A stretch of DNA of 46,663 bases from Holdemanella porci (GCF_019052655.1 NZ_JAHQVB010000010.1:1-46663); one strand, 5' to 3'; positions 8,144 to 17,666 are shown, numbered from the stretch's first letter. A program made the numbers and translations. Notes: generated from the sequence alone by a model not told the origin.

Positions 8144-8958
8144 TATTCTGCCTCCAATTCTTTCATTGCAGCATGGTATTGTTCTTCATTTGGTGCTACT
8201 CCATGCCATCCCTGTTGATCTTCCATAAATGAAACACCTTTTCCTTTAATTGTCTTCGCAACAATTACAGTTGGCATTCCTTTTGTTTCACGAGCTTCTT
8301 TTAATGCAGCACGCAATTGATCATAATCATGACCATCTACATTAATTACGTGGCAATTGAAAGCTTCGAATTTTTTATCCAAAGGATACACACTCATAAC
8401 TTCATCTACATGACCATCAATTTGAAGGTTATTATTGTCAACAATAATACATAAATTATCTAATTTATAGTGAGCCGCCGACATTGTAGCTTCCCATACT
8501 TGTCCTTCTTGGCATTCACCATCTCCAAGTACAGTATAGATACGGTAATCGTTTTCATCTAATTTATTGGCTAATGCCATACCTACAGCGCAAGAAATAC
8601 CTTGTCCTAAAGATCCTGTAGACATATCTACACCTTCTACATAATTCATGTTAGGGTGTCCTTGTAAACGTGAATTGATAGCTCTGAAAGTTGTCAATTC
8701 TTCTTCAGGAAGGAATCCCTTTTCAGCAAGTACTGCATATAAAGCTGGACTTGCATGTCCCTTACTTAATACAAAACGATCACGATTCAATGTATTTAAG
8801 TTTTCCTCATTAATATCCATTTCTTCAAAGTATAACTCTGTTAAAATGTCAGTTGCACCTAAACTTCCACCCGGGTGTCCACTTTGGGCACTATACACTT
8901 CTTTCACAATATTTCTACGAATATTTTTTGCGTGCAATGCAAGTTCCTTGTTTTCCAT
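8143..8958 (-). CDS. Transketolase N-terminal subunit
   Basis: The thiamine-diphosphate-binding half of a split transketolase (271 residues from the start chosen). The motif GDGECQEGQVWEA through VDNNN is the GDG-(X)n-NN cofactor/Mg site, and HPGGSLG and SKGHASPALYA are family hallmarks. The open frame extends 20 codons further upstream, but the ATG of MENKELALH is preferred. An extended -10 promoter lies inside that extension, and an AAAAGGAG ribosome site lies between promoter and this ATG (spacing about 14 bases, slightly long). The downstream C-subunit gene overlaps by one base. Confidence 0.92.
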   Translation of the reverse strand: MENKELALHAKNIRRNIVKEVYSAQSGHPGGSLGATDILTELYFEEMDINEENLNTLNRDRFVLSKGHASPALYAVLAEKGFLPEEELTTFRAINSRLQGHPNMNYVEGVDMSTGSLGQGISCAVGMALANKLDENDYRIYTVLGDGECQEGQVWEATMSAAHYKLDNLCIIVDNNNLQIDGHVDEVMSVYPLDKKFEAFNCHVINVDGHDYDQLRAALKEARETKGMPTVIVAKTIKGKGVSFMEDQQGWHGVAPNEEQYHAAMKELEAE

Positions 8959-8989
8959 AATATTTACGCTATCTCCTTTTTGCGCATAC

Positions 8990-8998
8990 ATTATAACA
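8990..8998 (-). promoter_or_regulatory. Extended -10 promoter of the transketolase genes
   Basis: TGTTATAAT on the minus strand, an extended -10 with a perfect TATAAT and no clear -35. Transcription would start near 8983, which rules out the earlier in-frame ATGs of the N-subunit. Confidence 0.6.
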
Positions 8999-9040
8999 AA
9001 CTTTTTGTCACAATACACCCCCTACAAAAAGTCAATTATT

Positions 9041-9412
9041 TCACAAATGCTTATATTGCCACACATAAGCTGCATCATTGATCAATTCTATGTCATTTTG
9101 ACTAATCCCAATCAATTCCAACGCTTCAAATATGTCTATCCCTTTTTCAAATAACTTCTCAAAACAATCCATCCTCGCATTTGTCTTTTCTTGTTTGATT
9201 ACTTTCTCTAACACTTCTTGCACTCGATCCGATTGAGCACGATAAAACATACCATCCATCTTTAAAGCGAGTTTTTCATCCACATCCGAAAATAAAGCTC
9301 TTAAAGTCTTTATGTCGCAACCCCGATTCAATAAAAGTAAATAAAAGCTACGAATCTCCAAGTTGTACACTCGCTTACGAAACAGTTCAAATTCTACATC
9401 TAATTTTTCCAT
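9041..9412 (-). CDS. Hypothetical helical protein
   Basis: A 123-residue protein that I do not recognise. It is charged and predicted mostly helical, with no membrane segment, signal peptide or cysteine cluster. There are two Cys (near 32 and 84) and several Leu-rich helices. A good AAGGAG ribosome site lies nine bases before the ATG, which supports it as a real gene. It stands alone between glgB and the transketolase genes. The C-terminal part (about 80-105) could be a small helical motif of the kind found in nuclease or transposase accessory proteins, but that is too weak to call. Confidence 0.6.
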   Translation of the reverse strand: MEKLDVEFELFRKRVYNLEIRSFYLLLLNRGCDIKTLRALFSDVDEKLALKMDGMFYRAQSDRVQEVLEKVIKQEKTNARMDCFEKLFEKGIDIFEALELIGISQNDIELINDAAYVWQYKHL

Positions 9413-9468
9413 TTTTTTGTTCTCCTTTTTTCTACACTCTCTTATACGTAAAAAAAAGAAGTTTCATC

Positions 9469-9497
9469 AAAAAAAGTGAGAAATCAATCTCACTTTT
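9469..9497 (-). terminator. Terminator of glgB, overlapping its stop codon
   Basis: AAAAGTGAGA pairs with TCTCACTTTT, followed by a run of T (9475-9469). The TGA stop of glgB is part of the first arm. Confidence 0.85.
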
Positions 9498-11316
9498 CAA
9501 CTTCATAAATCATGGCACCAAAACTAGGAACATTTACTTCGATCATATATGGCTGATTATGTCTTGTAAGACGCATTGCCTGCACCTCTTGAGGTGCATG
9601 ACCTTTTAAGTTTCCGTTGTATTTATCCCACTCTGTATTCAAAATTTCTTTATATTTACCTTTGCAAGGAACACCAAACTGTTGGTGATCATATGGATTT
9701 GTTGAAAAATTCATAATAATAACGAAATCTTTCTTTGAACCTCTACGAATAAATGAGAACGTATTTTGTCCTACATTATCTGCGTCAATCCAACAGAAAC
9801 GACTTGGATCATAATCTTGATCAAAGAATGCATCATTTTCTGTGTAAATCTTACCTAAATCTTCGCATAAATGTTCAAATGCATCGTGCATTGGATAATC
9901 CAACAAGAACCAGTCACAGCTCTTTTGTTCATCCCATTCACGCAATTGACCAATTTCATTACCCATGAAATTCAATTTCTTTCCAGGATGCGTAAACATA
10001 TATACATATAATGCTCTTGCCTGGGCAAACTTATCTTCATAGCTTCCCCACATCTTATCTACAATGGTTGCCTTACCATGCACAACTTCATCATGACTAA
10101 ATGGTAAGATAAATCTTTCTGAATAGAAATAAGCCATCGAGAAAGTAACGTCATGGTGATGCCACTTACGATAGATTGGATCTCTTTTTAAATAAGATAA
10201 TGTATCATTCATCCAACCTAGATCCCACTTATAGTCAAATCCTAAACCACCCGCATAACTTGGCTTTGTGACATTAGGGAAATCGCTTGAATCTTCTGCA
10301 ATCAACATGATTTTTCCTTGATGTGCCTCATTCAACAAGTGATTCATACGTTTCATGAAATCACATGCACCTTCATTCACACCATTATTCTTGTTTCCAT
10401 GCCAGAAAATCGCATTACTGATCGCATCCATTCTTAAACCATCCACATGATAAACATCTACCCAGAAATTGGCTGCAGACATCAAGAATGAGCGAACTTC
10501 TTCTTTCCATAAGTTGAAGTTAGCCGTTCCCCATTCACTATTCGCATCTTCCGGTTTTGAATATTCATATAAAGGCGTACCATCAAACATTCCTAACGCG
10601 TAATTATCCTTTACAAAGTGCACAGGTACAAAATCCATGATAACACCAATTCCAGCTTCGTGAAGTGCATTCACAAAGTGCATTAATTCATGATTTGTTC
10701 CATAACGAGAAGTACTTGAAAAATATCCCGTACATTGATAACCCCAAGAACCATCAAACGGGTATTCACATAGCGGCATGACTTCAACATGTGTAAAGTG
10801 ATGTTTTTTACAATGTTCAATCAATTCCTTTTCTATTTCATGATACTGTACAAACTCTTCGCTTTCATCATCTTTTCTCCATGAACCAACATGCATTTCA
10901 TAAATATTTACAGGAGAATCAAAACCCTTATTTCTTTGATTCAGCCATTCTTTGTCAGTCCATCCATCATAACTTAAATCTGATACAATACTTGCCGTAT
11001 TTGGTCTTAATTCACTATAAAAAGCATATGGATCCATTTTGTCTACCAATTCACCATTTGCCTGCCACACACGATATTTATACGAATCCTTATCCTTTGC
11101 ACCTTCTACAAAACATTCCCAAATCCCACGTTTATCTTTTTTCATTTTACTCGCTTGATCATCCCAATTATTAAATGTACCAATAACTGAAATATTCTTT
11201 GCGTTTGGAGCATACACTCTAAAGCGAACCCCATTAGCTTCTAGGTGTGCACCAAAAATATTATAAGCATGTATGTCACGCCCTTCAAAAAAGGCTTTTG
11301 TCTTTCTTTGATCCAT
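9490..11316 (-). CDS. glgB: 1,4-alpha-glucan branching enzyme (GH13)
   Basis: Creates alpha-1,6 branches in glycogen or similar alpha-glucan. An N-terminal CBM48-like domain (about residues 15-105, VRFRVYAPNAKNISVIGTFNNW) is followed by the GH13 barrel. The nucleophile is Asp297 in GLRMDAIS, the acid/base Glu341 is in LIAEDSS, and FSHDEVVHGK supplies the later conserved His-Asp. At 608 residues it is of normal length. The ATG of MDQRK is chosen because GGAGG lies ten bases upstream; the open frame runs 14 codons further. No glgA, glgC or glgP is adjacent, so it is a stand-alone gene here. A cre-like operator lies on its promoter. Confidence 0.93.
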   Translation of the reverse strand: MDQRKTKAFFEGRDIHAYNIFGAHLEANGVRFRVYAPNAKNISVIGTFNNWDDQASKMKKDKRGIWECFVEGAKDKDSYKYRVWQANGELVDKMDPYAFYSELRPNTASIVSDLSYDGWTDKEWLNQRNKGFDSPVNIYEMHVGSWRKDDESEEFVQYHEIEKELIEHCKKHHFTHVEVMPLCEYPFDGSWGYQCTGYFSSTSRYGTNHELMHFVNALHEAGIGVIMDFVPVHFVKDNYALGMFDGTPLYEYSKPEDANSEWGTANFNLWKEEVRSFLMSAANFWVDVYHVDGLRMDAISNAIFWHGNKNNGVNEGACDFMKRMNHLLNEAHQGKIMLIAEDSSDFPNVTKPSYAGGLGFDYKWDLGWMNDTLSYLKRDPIYRKWHHHDVTFSMAYFYSERFILPFSHDEVVHGKATIVDKMWGSYEDKFAQARALYVYMFTHPGKKLNFMGNEIGQLREWDEQKSCDWFLLDYPMHDAFEHLCEDLGKIYTENDAFFDQDYDPSRFCWIDADNVGQNTFSFIRRGSKKDFVIIMNFSTNPYDHQQFGVPCKGKYKEILNTEWDKYNGNLKGHAPQEVQAMRLTRHNQPYMIEVNVPSFGAMIYEVEK

Positions 11317-11367
11317 ATCGATATAACCTCCGTATATATATTTTATACCGGAACACAAGAAACTTAA

Positions 11368-11401
11368 AGTATATTCTTCACACTTTGAAAACGCTTACCA
11401 A
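11368..11401 (-). promoter_or_regulatory. glgB promoter with cre/LacI-type operator
   Basis: TATACT (11373-11368) is a -10 candidate. Just upstream lies the near-palindrome TTGGTAAGCGTTTTCAA (11401-11385). Read on the plus strand, TGAAAACGCTTACC matches the cre consensus TGNAANCGNTNNCA except at the last base. A CcpA or maltose-type LacI-family repressor could bind here. Confidence 0.5.
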
Positions 11402-11421
11402 TTATCAAAAAAAAGATGCAA

Positions 11422-12387
11422 CTAACGCTGCACCACCATAAATTGACGTAATATATTTTCTAAATCTTCTAATGTGTTCATTTGTGACATCTCGTTTTTA
11501 AAGATCCTTGAACTAGGAAGTCCCTTTAAATACCAGCTAGCCAAACCTCGCATTTCACGAATAGCTACTTTTTCACCTTTTGTATCCGCTAATCCTTTGG
11601 CATGATCCACACAAATTTCAATACGATCTTCCATTGAAAATTCATGTTTCTGTCCTGTAATTGAATCCACACATTCTTGAATCAAGAATGGATTACCTAC
11701 AATTCCTCGACCTAGCATAACCGCATCACAACCTGTTTCATTCATCATACGGTGAAAATCTTCTACACTGCGGACATCCCCATTCCCGATAACAGGAATA
11801 GATACCGCATCTTTTACTTGCTTAATATAAGACCAGTCTGCTTTTCCTTCATACATCTGATTACGCGTACGACCATGCACCGCAACAGCACTAACGCCCA
11901 CACTTTCCATAGCCTTCGCCATTTCAACACAATTAATATGATACGTATCAAAACCTAAACGCATCTTTACAGTTACTGGCTTATTTACATTTTGTACAAT
12001 ATTCGATACAAGTTCTTTGGCATAATCAATATCCTTCATTAAAAAGCTTCCTGCCTGTGCTTTGATAACCTTGTTTACGGGACACCCCATATTAAAGTCA
12101 ATAATGTCACAATCTGTTTGCGTATCCAAATATTTAGCTGCATACACAACCGTATCAATGTCATGACCAAACAACTGGAAAGATACAGGATGTTCATTTT
12201 CATCGATGGCACACATTTGTTTCGTCTTCAATGAATCATAGTATAAAGCTTTATCACTTACCATTTCATTACAAACTAAACCAGCTCCAAAGCGTTTCGC
12301 AATTCTACGAAATGCGATATTACTAATACCTGCCATTGGTGCAATCACAACCGGATTTTCGATTTCTACATTTCCAATCTTAATCAT
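11422..12387 (-). CDS. dusB: tRNA-dihydrouridine synthase
   Basis: FMN enzyme that reduces uridines in the tRNA D-loop. The 321-residue protein has the FMN-binding IAPMAGISN start, the catalytic Cys in FNMGCPVNK, KMRLGFD, VHGRTRNQMYEGKADW and the late GNGDV and MLGRGIVGNP phosphate-binding segments. This is the DusB/Dus1 pattern of Bacillota. The start ATG overlaps the last eight bases of hslO, so the two are coupled; the frame extends five codons upstream of that ATG, but those codons lie within hslO. Confidence 0.94.
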   Translation of the reverse strand: MIKIGNVEIENPVVIAPMAGISNIAFRRIAKRFGAGLVCNEMVSDKALYYDSLKTKQMCAIDENEHPVSFQLFGHDIDTVVYAAKYLDTQTDCDIIDFNMGCPVNKVIKAQAGSFLMKDIDYAKELVSNIVQNVNKPVTVKMRLGFDTYHINCVEMAKAMESVGVSAVAVHGRTRNQMYEGKADWSYIKQVKDAVSIPVIGNGDVRSVEDFHRMMNETGCDAVMLGRGIVGNPFLIQECVDSITGQKHEFSMEDRIEICVDHAKGLADTKGEKVAIREMRGLASWYLKGLPSSRIFKNEMSQMNTLEDLENILRQFMVVQR

Positions 12388-13264
12388 GCATCTTACTCGC
12401 AATCGCTCTTAATTCTTCTTCTGTGAAATGATATGTTTCATTACAGAAATTACATGTGATTTCACAACCATGCTCTTTATCAGCCATCTCTAAAACATCT
12501 GATTTTTTTATAGTTCCCAAAGCTCTAGCCATACGTACCTTTGAACAAGGACAATCATAAGCCACTGGTTGTGTCGTTAAAATCTTCGCATCTTCAAACA
12601 TGTCATTTGCCAAATCTTCTAAACTTGAATCATCATATTCTTGAATTAAAGTACTCATTGGTTTCAATCCTTCAAGTACGTGTTCACAAATAGAAATATC
12701 TGTTTCTGTTGCATCTGGAAGCATTTGTAGAATCATAGCACCTGCACTGGCAACACGACCATCTGTTCCTATTAAAACTCCACATGATACAGCTGTTGGT
12801 GTTTGTTCAGACAAAGTAAAGTAATAGGCGAAATCATCCCCAATTTCACCACTCTGTAACTCAACCGAACCAGAAAAGTTTTCTTCCATACTTAAATCTT
12901 TAGTAACTGTTAAAGTTCCATCTGTGCCGACAACAGCTCCTACATTTAATTTTCCTGGGCGAATCAAAACATCCTCTACATGTGGATTTGAAACAAACCC
13001 ACGAACATTTCCATTCGCATATGCATCTACCACAATAGAACCAATTGGACCGTGTCCATTGATTGTGATTGACAACATTTCTTCTTCTGATTTCAACATA
13101 GCACCCATCATACTTGCTACAGATAAAGTTCTTCCTAAAGCTGCACAAGCACATGGATGTAAATCAAAACGATCTTGCGCTTCCTGTACTAAGTCAGTTG
13201 TGCGCACAATATATAAACGAACATGCTCATTTAAAACAAGAGCTTTTAATAGTTGATCTTTCAT
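12380..13264 (-). CDS. hslO: Hsp33 redox-regulated chaperone
   Basis: Holdase chaperone switched on by oxidation. The 294-residue protein has the N-terminal domain with RTTDLVQEA and the long central sheet. At the C-terminus is the redox zinc site: CPC near residue 232 and CNFC about 30 residues later. The start is the ATG of MKDQLLKA, with GGAGG five bases upstream; the frame runs 20 codons further but crosses the predicted promoter. It follows ftsH, as in Bacillus, but with its own promoter after the ftsH terminator. dusB overlaps its end. Confidence 0.94.
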   Translation of the reverse strand: MKDQLLKALVLNEHVRLYIVRTTDLVQEAQDRFDLHPCACAALGRTLSVASMMGAMLKSEEEMLSITINGHGPIGSIVVDAYANGNVRGFVSNPHVEDVLIRPGKLNVGAVVGTDGTLTVTKDLSMEENFSGSVELQSGEIGDDFAYYFTLSEQTPTAVSCGVLIGTDGRVASAGAMILQMLPDATETDISICEHVLEGLKPMSTLIQEYDDSSLEDLANDMFEDAKILTTQPVAYDCPCSKVRMARALGTIKKSDVLEMADKEHGCEITCNFCNETYHFTEEELRAIASKMHD

Positions 13265-13295
13265 AATATCCTCCACAATAAAATTCACTAGCAAC

Positions 13296-13324
13296 ATTCT
13301 ACTGAATTCTTGTATCCATTTCAA
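13296..13324 (-). promoter_or_regulatory. Promoter of hslO-dusB
   Basis: TTGAAA (13324-13319), a 17-base spacer and TAGAAT (13301-13296), each five of six to consensus. Start of transcription is near 13289, about 25 bases before the hslO ATG. Confidence 0.7.
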
Positions 13325-13329
13325 GCCAA

Positions 13330-13355
13330 ACTAAAAGCCATCAATCGATGGCTTT
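13330..13355 (-). terminator. Terminator after ftsH
   Basis: AAAGCCATC pairs with GATGGCTTT across a four-base loop, followed by TTAGTTT. The T run is broken, so some read-through into hslO is possible. Confidence 0.65.
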
Positions 13356-13364
13356 AATGTGTAA

Positions 13365-15320
13365 TTAATCTTTTTTCTTAGTTAATTCATTGAACGCATC
13401 ATCCAAATCCTTTTGATCAACACCAGCTGGAGTCTCCGGAATCTCTGGAACTTGAACTACTTCTTGTTCTACTTTTTCCTCTTCTGCATTTGTTTCAATA
13501 TTTGGATCTGTTAATTGTCCATAATTCATTAAATTGGTGATTTCTTCATTTGTTAATGTTTCATGTTCATACAAATTGTTCGCAATCAAATCCAACAAAT
13601 CTTTGTTTTCAGTTAAGATCTTACGGCAATTTTCATGGCACTCATCAACAATCGCACGAACTTCTTTATCAATTTCAGCCGCTACACCTGCAGAATAATC
13701 ACTACCCTTTGTATAATCTCTTCCTAAGAAGACATTTCCTTGAGGATCCGCATATTGGATAGGCCCTAAACTAGACATACCATATACACGAACCATATTT
13801 TTGGCAATTTCTGTTAATTTTTCAATATCATTTACAGCACCCGCACTGATTTCACCAAATTGGATCTCTTCAGCTGTACGACCACCAAGTAAACCAGTGA
13901 TCTGCGCAATAAATTCAGATTTTCTATGGAAGTATTTCTCTTCACGAGGTGTCATCAAGTTATATCCACCCGCATCTCCACGAGGAATAATTGTAACTTT
14001 CTGAACCATATCTGCATCTTCAAGTTTTAAACCAATAACGGCATGTCCCGCTTCATGGTAAGCCACAAGAATTTTATCTTTTTCTGTATATTTTTTGCTC
14101 TTTTTCGCAGGTCCCATCATAACACGGTCAATAGCTTCATCTAAATCCGTCATTGTAACCTTAGACTCATTTTTACGAACCGCTAAAATGGCACCTTCAT
14201 TCAATACATTAGCTAAATCTGCACCAGAGAATCCAGGCGTACGTTTTGCCAGGTTTGCAAGTGAAACATCATTCGCCAATTTCTTGTTACGAGCATGTAC
14301 CTGTAAAATAGCTTCACGGCCCTTAATATCTGGCAAGCTAACCGTAACGCGACGATCGAAACGACCACTACGAAGTAAAGCAGGGTCCAATACGTCTGGA
14401 CGGTTTGTAGCCGCAATAACAACGATTCCAGCATTATCTGTCATACCATCCATTTCAACCAATAATTGGTTCAATGTTTGTTCACGCTCATCGTTTCCGC
14501 CACCCATACCAGCTCCACGCTGACGTCCAACGGCATCGATTTCATCAATAAAAATAATACATGGCGCACTCTTTTGTGCTGTTTTAAACATGTCACGAAC
14601 ACGACTCGCACCTGTTCCGACAAACATTTCAACAAAGTCAGAACCTGAAATCGAGAAGAATGGAACATTGGCTTCTCCAGCTACGGCTTTTGCCAATAAA
14701 GTCTTACCAGTTCCTGGAGGACCAACCATCAAGATTCCCTTAGGAATATGTGCTCCCATATCTGTAAATTTCTTTGGCGAACGCAAGTAATCGATAATTT
14801 CTTTTACTTCTTCTTTTTCTTCTTCACAACCCGCAACATCTTTAAAACGAACTTTTACATTCGATTCAACACGAGCTTTTGATTTTGCGAATTCAAAGGC
14901 TTTATTATTGCCTCCACCACCCATTTTAGAAAACATGAAGTAGAAGAATACCGCAATAATCAAGAATGGAATGATTTGAGAAAGAATAGAAATCCATACA
15001 CTTCCTTGGTTTGGATCTTCTACTGTTAGCTTTCCACCATTACGTTGCAAATCCTTTTCCAACTTCTCAATATTCTTTTCTGTTCTTGGAACAATAACCT
15101 TGTATCCAACTGTCTTTGAGTTCTGTTCATAAGTACCTTCCAACTGAATAACAGTGGAACTAATTGTCATAGAACTCTTCTTAAAGTCAACTTCATCTAC
15201 AATTTTCTCAAATTGTGTATAATTCATTTGTACAGTACTGCCCTGTGAACTATAAAAAACTAATGATAATACAATTGATAAAATGAAGATGGTTGGTAAA
15301 TAATTTAACCACTTCTTCAT
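13365..15320 (-). CDS. ftsH: ATP-dependent zinc metalloprotease FtsH
   Basis: Membrane-anchored AAA+ protease that degrades membrane and regulatory proteins. It has two membrane segments (about residues 6-25 and 109-130) flanking an extracytoplasmic domain. Walker A is GPPGTGKT (200-207), Walker [12 protein letters not shown] (about 255-265), and the second region of homology contains the arginine-finger pair. The zinc site is HEAGH (422-426). The C-terminal tail is acidic. The total of 651 residues is normal. AGGAGG precedes the ATG. It lies ten bases after hpt, the conserved tilS-hpt-ftsH order of Bacillota. Confidence 0.97.
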   Translation of the reverse strand: MKKWLNYLPTIFILSIVLSLVFYSSQGSTVQMNYTQFEKIVDEVDFKKSSMTISSTVIQLEGTYEQNSKTVGYKVIVPRTEKNIEKLEKDLQRNGGKLTVEDPNQGSVWISILSQIIPFLIIAVFFYFMFSKMGGGGNNKAFEFAKSKARVESNVKVRFKDVAGCEEEKEEVKEIIDYLRSPKKFTDMGAHIPKGILMVGPPGTGKTLLAKAVAGEANVPFFSISGSDFVEMFVGTGASRVRDMFKTAQKSAPCIIFIDEIDAVGRQRGAGMGGGNDEREQTLNQLLVEMDGMTDNAGIVVIAATNRPDVLDPALLRSGRFDRRVTVSLPDIKGREAILQVHARNKKLANDVSLANLAKRTPGFSGADLANVLNEGAILAVRKNESKVTMTDLDEAIDRVMMGPAKKSKKYTEKDKILVAYHEAGHAVIGLKLEDADMVQKVTIIPRGDAGGYNLMTPREEKYFHRKSEFIAQITGLLGGRTAEEIQFGEISAGAVNDIEKLTEIAKNMVRVYGMSSLGPIQYADPQGNVFLGRDYTKGSDYSAGVAAEIDKEVRAIVDECHENCRKILTENKDLLDLIANNLYEHETLTNEEITNLMNYGQLTDPNIETNAEEEKVEQEVVQVPEIPETPAGVDQKDLDDAFNELTKKKD

Positions 15321-15330
15321 AATCTTCCTC

Positions 15331-15873
15331 CTACTGATAAATTTCAGGTTTTAAAACACCAACAAATGGTAAGTTACGATATTTCTGGTTGTAATCCAAT
15401 CCGTATCCAACCACAAATTCGTTTGGCACCTCAAAACCAACGTAATCCGCCTCAATTTCACAAACACGACGGCTTGGTTTATCTAACAATGTTACACAAC
15501 GAACATCTAGACAACCTTTATTCTTAAACATTTTCTTTACTTCAACTAAAGTTCTACCTGTATCAATAATATCTTCTACAACTAAAATAGAACGATTCTT
15601 ACAAGATAAATCCATATCCTTTAAAATACGAACATCTCCAATAGATTCTGTTCCATCGTATGAACTAACGGACATAAAATCAATTTCACATGGAAATTCA
15701 AAACGCTTGATCAATTCAGCCATAAAAGGAACGCTTCCCTTTAACAATCCAACTACGATTGGAGTTTCTCCAGATTCTTTATAATCTTCTTCTATTTGAT
15801 GTGCTAGTTCTACACAACGGTTTTCGATTTCTTCTTCACTTAATAAAATTTTTTCAATATCTTGAGCTATCAT
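15331..15873 (-). CDS. hpt: Hypoxanthine phosphoribosyltransferase
   Basis: Purine salvage enzyme converting hypoxanthine or guanine plus PRPP to IMP or GMP. The 180-residue protein carries the PRPP loop VVEDIIDTGRTL (about 100-111), the GLLKGSVPFMAEL segment near 43, and FEVPNEFVVGYGLDY at the base-binding end. AAGGAG lies before the ATG. It is transcribed between tilS and ftsH and has its own extended -10 upstream. It fits functionally with the AzgA-type purine permease at 30349. Confidence 0.96.
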   Translation of the reverse strand: MIAQDIEKILLSEEEIENRCVELAHQIEEDYKESGETPIVVGLLKGSVPFMAELIKRFEFPCEIDFMSVSSYDGTESIGDVRILKDMDLSCKNRSILVVEDIIDTGRTLVEVKKMFKNKGCLDVRCVTLLDKPSRRVCEIEADYVGFEVPNEFVVGYGLDYNQKYRNLPFVGVLKPEIYQ

Positions 15874-15903
15874 ATGGTGTTTTTCTCCTTAAGTTACTTA
15901 AAC

Positions 15904-15912
15904 ATTGTAACA
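15904..15912 (-). promoter_or_regulatory. Extended -10 promoter of hpt-ftsH
   Basis: TGTTACAAT on the minus strand between tilS and hpt, about 30 bases before the hpt ATG. No clear -35 is present. Confidence 0.5.
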
Positions 15913-15919
15913 TAAACAT

Positions 15920-17104
15920 TTAATCTAGACCATTCATTTTAAAATAGAACTGTTGATTTTGTGAATAATGTTCTACATCACATCCAAGGCCTGGTACGAA
16001 AATAACTTTTCCTGCATTATTTTCCACAACCAGCCAATATTTTCGGTATATCTTGCAGATTTTTCGGTCCACAAAGAAACGATGCACATTCTTATTTCCA
16101 AAACGCATCGAAATTACGTCATTCACTTTAACATGACGCACCACCAAAGGAAAGTCAGATGCCTCCACACTAAAAGACTCAATTGTTTGGCCCTGATTCA
16201 TAATAGAGAATTCTTTATAATCTTTATACTCCAATTCATCCAATGTACAATACACATTCTGTGGTTTTGGCATTAAATACAACTTTTCATTATGCCTTTC
16301 CAATAAATGATTCTCTATTTCAATCAGCACATTTCCCTTTAATTGGACACACAACTCTTCCGTGTATTTCCTAGAGAAATGATGGCTCAAAGCCTGAAAT
16401 AAGAAAGCATCTAAATAGAGCCAGGCATCTTCTTGATTCAATAAAGAATCTACATCCCCATTCCAATTCTTTAAAAAATCTTCTATGCCTGCTCTTTTTA
16501 TTTGCCAAAAATCATTCTCATTTTGAATCTTTAAAATCCATTCTTCCTTTTCATTACGATCCATCTTCTCAATTTGCGTATGACGAATCACATTACGCGT
16601 ATAGTGATTGGTTAAATTCGATTCATCAATCCCAAAAGAAACACCATTATCATTGCAGTATTGTTGCAATTCACTCTTTGTGAAATTAAGTAAAGGTCGA
16701 ACAATTTGGTATCCCTGCCTTACACTCTTTTCTTTTAATCCATACCAGTCACAAATCATATTTCGATTTTTCTGAAACAAATACGTCTCAATCACATCAT
16801 CCATCTGATGTGCTACATATAATAATTTCGTATCAAATTCATCTGCCACTTCTTCAAAAAAGGCATAACGAACATCTCTTGCCCATGCCTGAAAATTTCC
16901 TTTCTCATACACCGGATATAAAACTCGAACAGGAATATCATATTTTTTACAATATTCCTTCACTATTTTCTCATCCCTATCTGCCGTATCGCGATGTTTA
17001 TAATTCACATGTGCAACGACAATGTCCTTGCCTTGTTTATTCAATTGATCTAATAAAGCCATGCTGTCAGGTCCACCTGAACAGGCTACTACACATTTTG
17101 ACAT
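15920..17104 (-). CDS. tilS: tRNA(Ile)-lysidine synthase
   Basis: Modifies the wobble cytidine of the minor isoleucine tRNA to lysidine, an essential step for AUA decoding. The PP-loop motif SGGPDS is at residues 9-14, and VAHVNYKHRDTADRDE plus YVAHQMDDVIETYLFQ match the family core. The middle and C-terminal parts (about 200-394) are weakly conserved, as is usual, with a TilS_C-like end. At 394 residues it is slightly short of the Bacillus protein. There is no ribosome site: the ATG follows the upstream stop and a TATAAT by exactly six bases, so the mRNA may be leaderless. Confidence 0.93.
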   Translation of the reverse strand: MSKCVVACSGGPDSMALLDQLNKQGKDIVVAHVNYKHRDTADRDEKIVKEYCKKYDIPVRVLYPVYEKGNFQAWARDVRYAFFEEVADEFDTKLLYVAHQMDDVIETYLFQKNRNMICDWYGLKEKSVRQGYQIVRPLLNFTKSELQQYCNDNGVSFGIDESNLTNHYTRNVIRHTQIEKMDRNEKEEWILKIQNENDFWQIKRAGIEDFLKNWNGDVDSLLNQEDAWLYLDAFLFQALSHHFSRKYTEELCVQLKGNVLIEIENHLLERHNEKLYLMPKPQNVYCTLDELEYKDYKEFSIMNQGQTIESFSVEASDFPLVVRHVKVNDVISMRFGNKNVHRFFVDRKICKIYRKYWLVVENNAGKVIFVPGLGCDVEHYSQNQQFYFKMNGLD

Positions 17105-17110
17105 GTTCTT

Positions 17111-17119
17111 ATTATAGCA
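17111..17119 (-). promoter_or_regulatory. Extended -10 promoter directly before tilS
   Basis: TGCTATAAT ends six bases before the tilS ATG and overlaps the end of the upstream gene. Transcription starting six or seven bases after TATAAT would begin at or next to the A of ATG. Confidence 0.5.
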
Positions 17120-17660
17120 TCATTTGCATAACACATTTTTTTATTTTATCAAACAAGTGAGAATTCGGGTCAATATGCGCCTTCACATCAATCACACGCG
17201 CCGAATTGATCCATTTCGCATCATTTAAAAATAAGACACTCGACTTATTTAATCCCTCAATTTCTGGTAAACGCATCAAATGACGCTTTCCCATATGGGA
17301 TACAGGATCATACGCCCTATGATACGCACTACTATTCCCACTCATAGGTACTACAAATATTTTCCCATTCTTCATTGCCAACACTAAACCAAAATGCTGA
17401 TAGCCAACCTCACTTAGATAGGCCAATCCAAAATCTGTAAAGCATATGTCACCAACTTTCACATACACCTTAGCCTCTAAACTCGAATACATTTGTTTCC
17501 TCTGACAAAAATTCAGTTTAGAAAGCATATAATCATAAACCTCACTTTCATTTAAACCCTCTAACAGTTGTTCTTCAGCAATTCTAGCCTGCGACGTTAT
17601 TTTCTGTGTGTACTCCGTCGACTTCTTGTTTTTGTACTTTTGCCATTCATTCGGTTCCAT
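17112..17660 (-). CDS. PemK/MazF-like fold protein
   Basis: A 182-residue protein with a helical, charged N-terminal half (1-70) and a C-terminal half resembling the MazF/PemK fold: KVGDICFTDFG (about 82), QHFGLVLAMKNGKIFVVPMS, then a late SVLFLNDAKWINSARVIDV strand-helix unit. In MazF these positions hold the ribonuclease core. The usual GxRP and the S/T active residue are not clearly conserved, so it may bind RNA or proteins rather than cut RNA. No antitoxin gene is adjacent. It precedes tilS, ending seven bases before that ATG. It has no ribosome site, and a TAGAAT lies exactly six bases before its ATG. Confidence 0.65.
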   Translation of the reverse strand: MEPNEWQKYKNKKSTEYTQKITSQARIAEEQLLEGLNESEVYDYMLSKLNFCQRKQMYSSLEAKVYVKVGDICFTDFGLAYLSEVGYQHFGLVLAMKNGKIFVVPMSGNSSAYHRAYDPVSHMGKRHLMRLPEIEGLNKSSVLFLNDAKWINSARVIDVKAHIDPNSHLFDKIKKCVMQMML

Positions 17661-17666
17661 AACCCC

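Noticed and set aside
8648..9154. A 168-codon plus-strand frame across the transketolase N-subunit gene
   Set aside because: It is antisense to conserved cofactor motifs and has no ribosome site.
14095..14523. A 142-codon plus-strand frame inside ftsH
   Set aside because: It is a shadow of the strongly conserved AAA domain, with no start signals.
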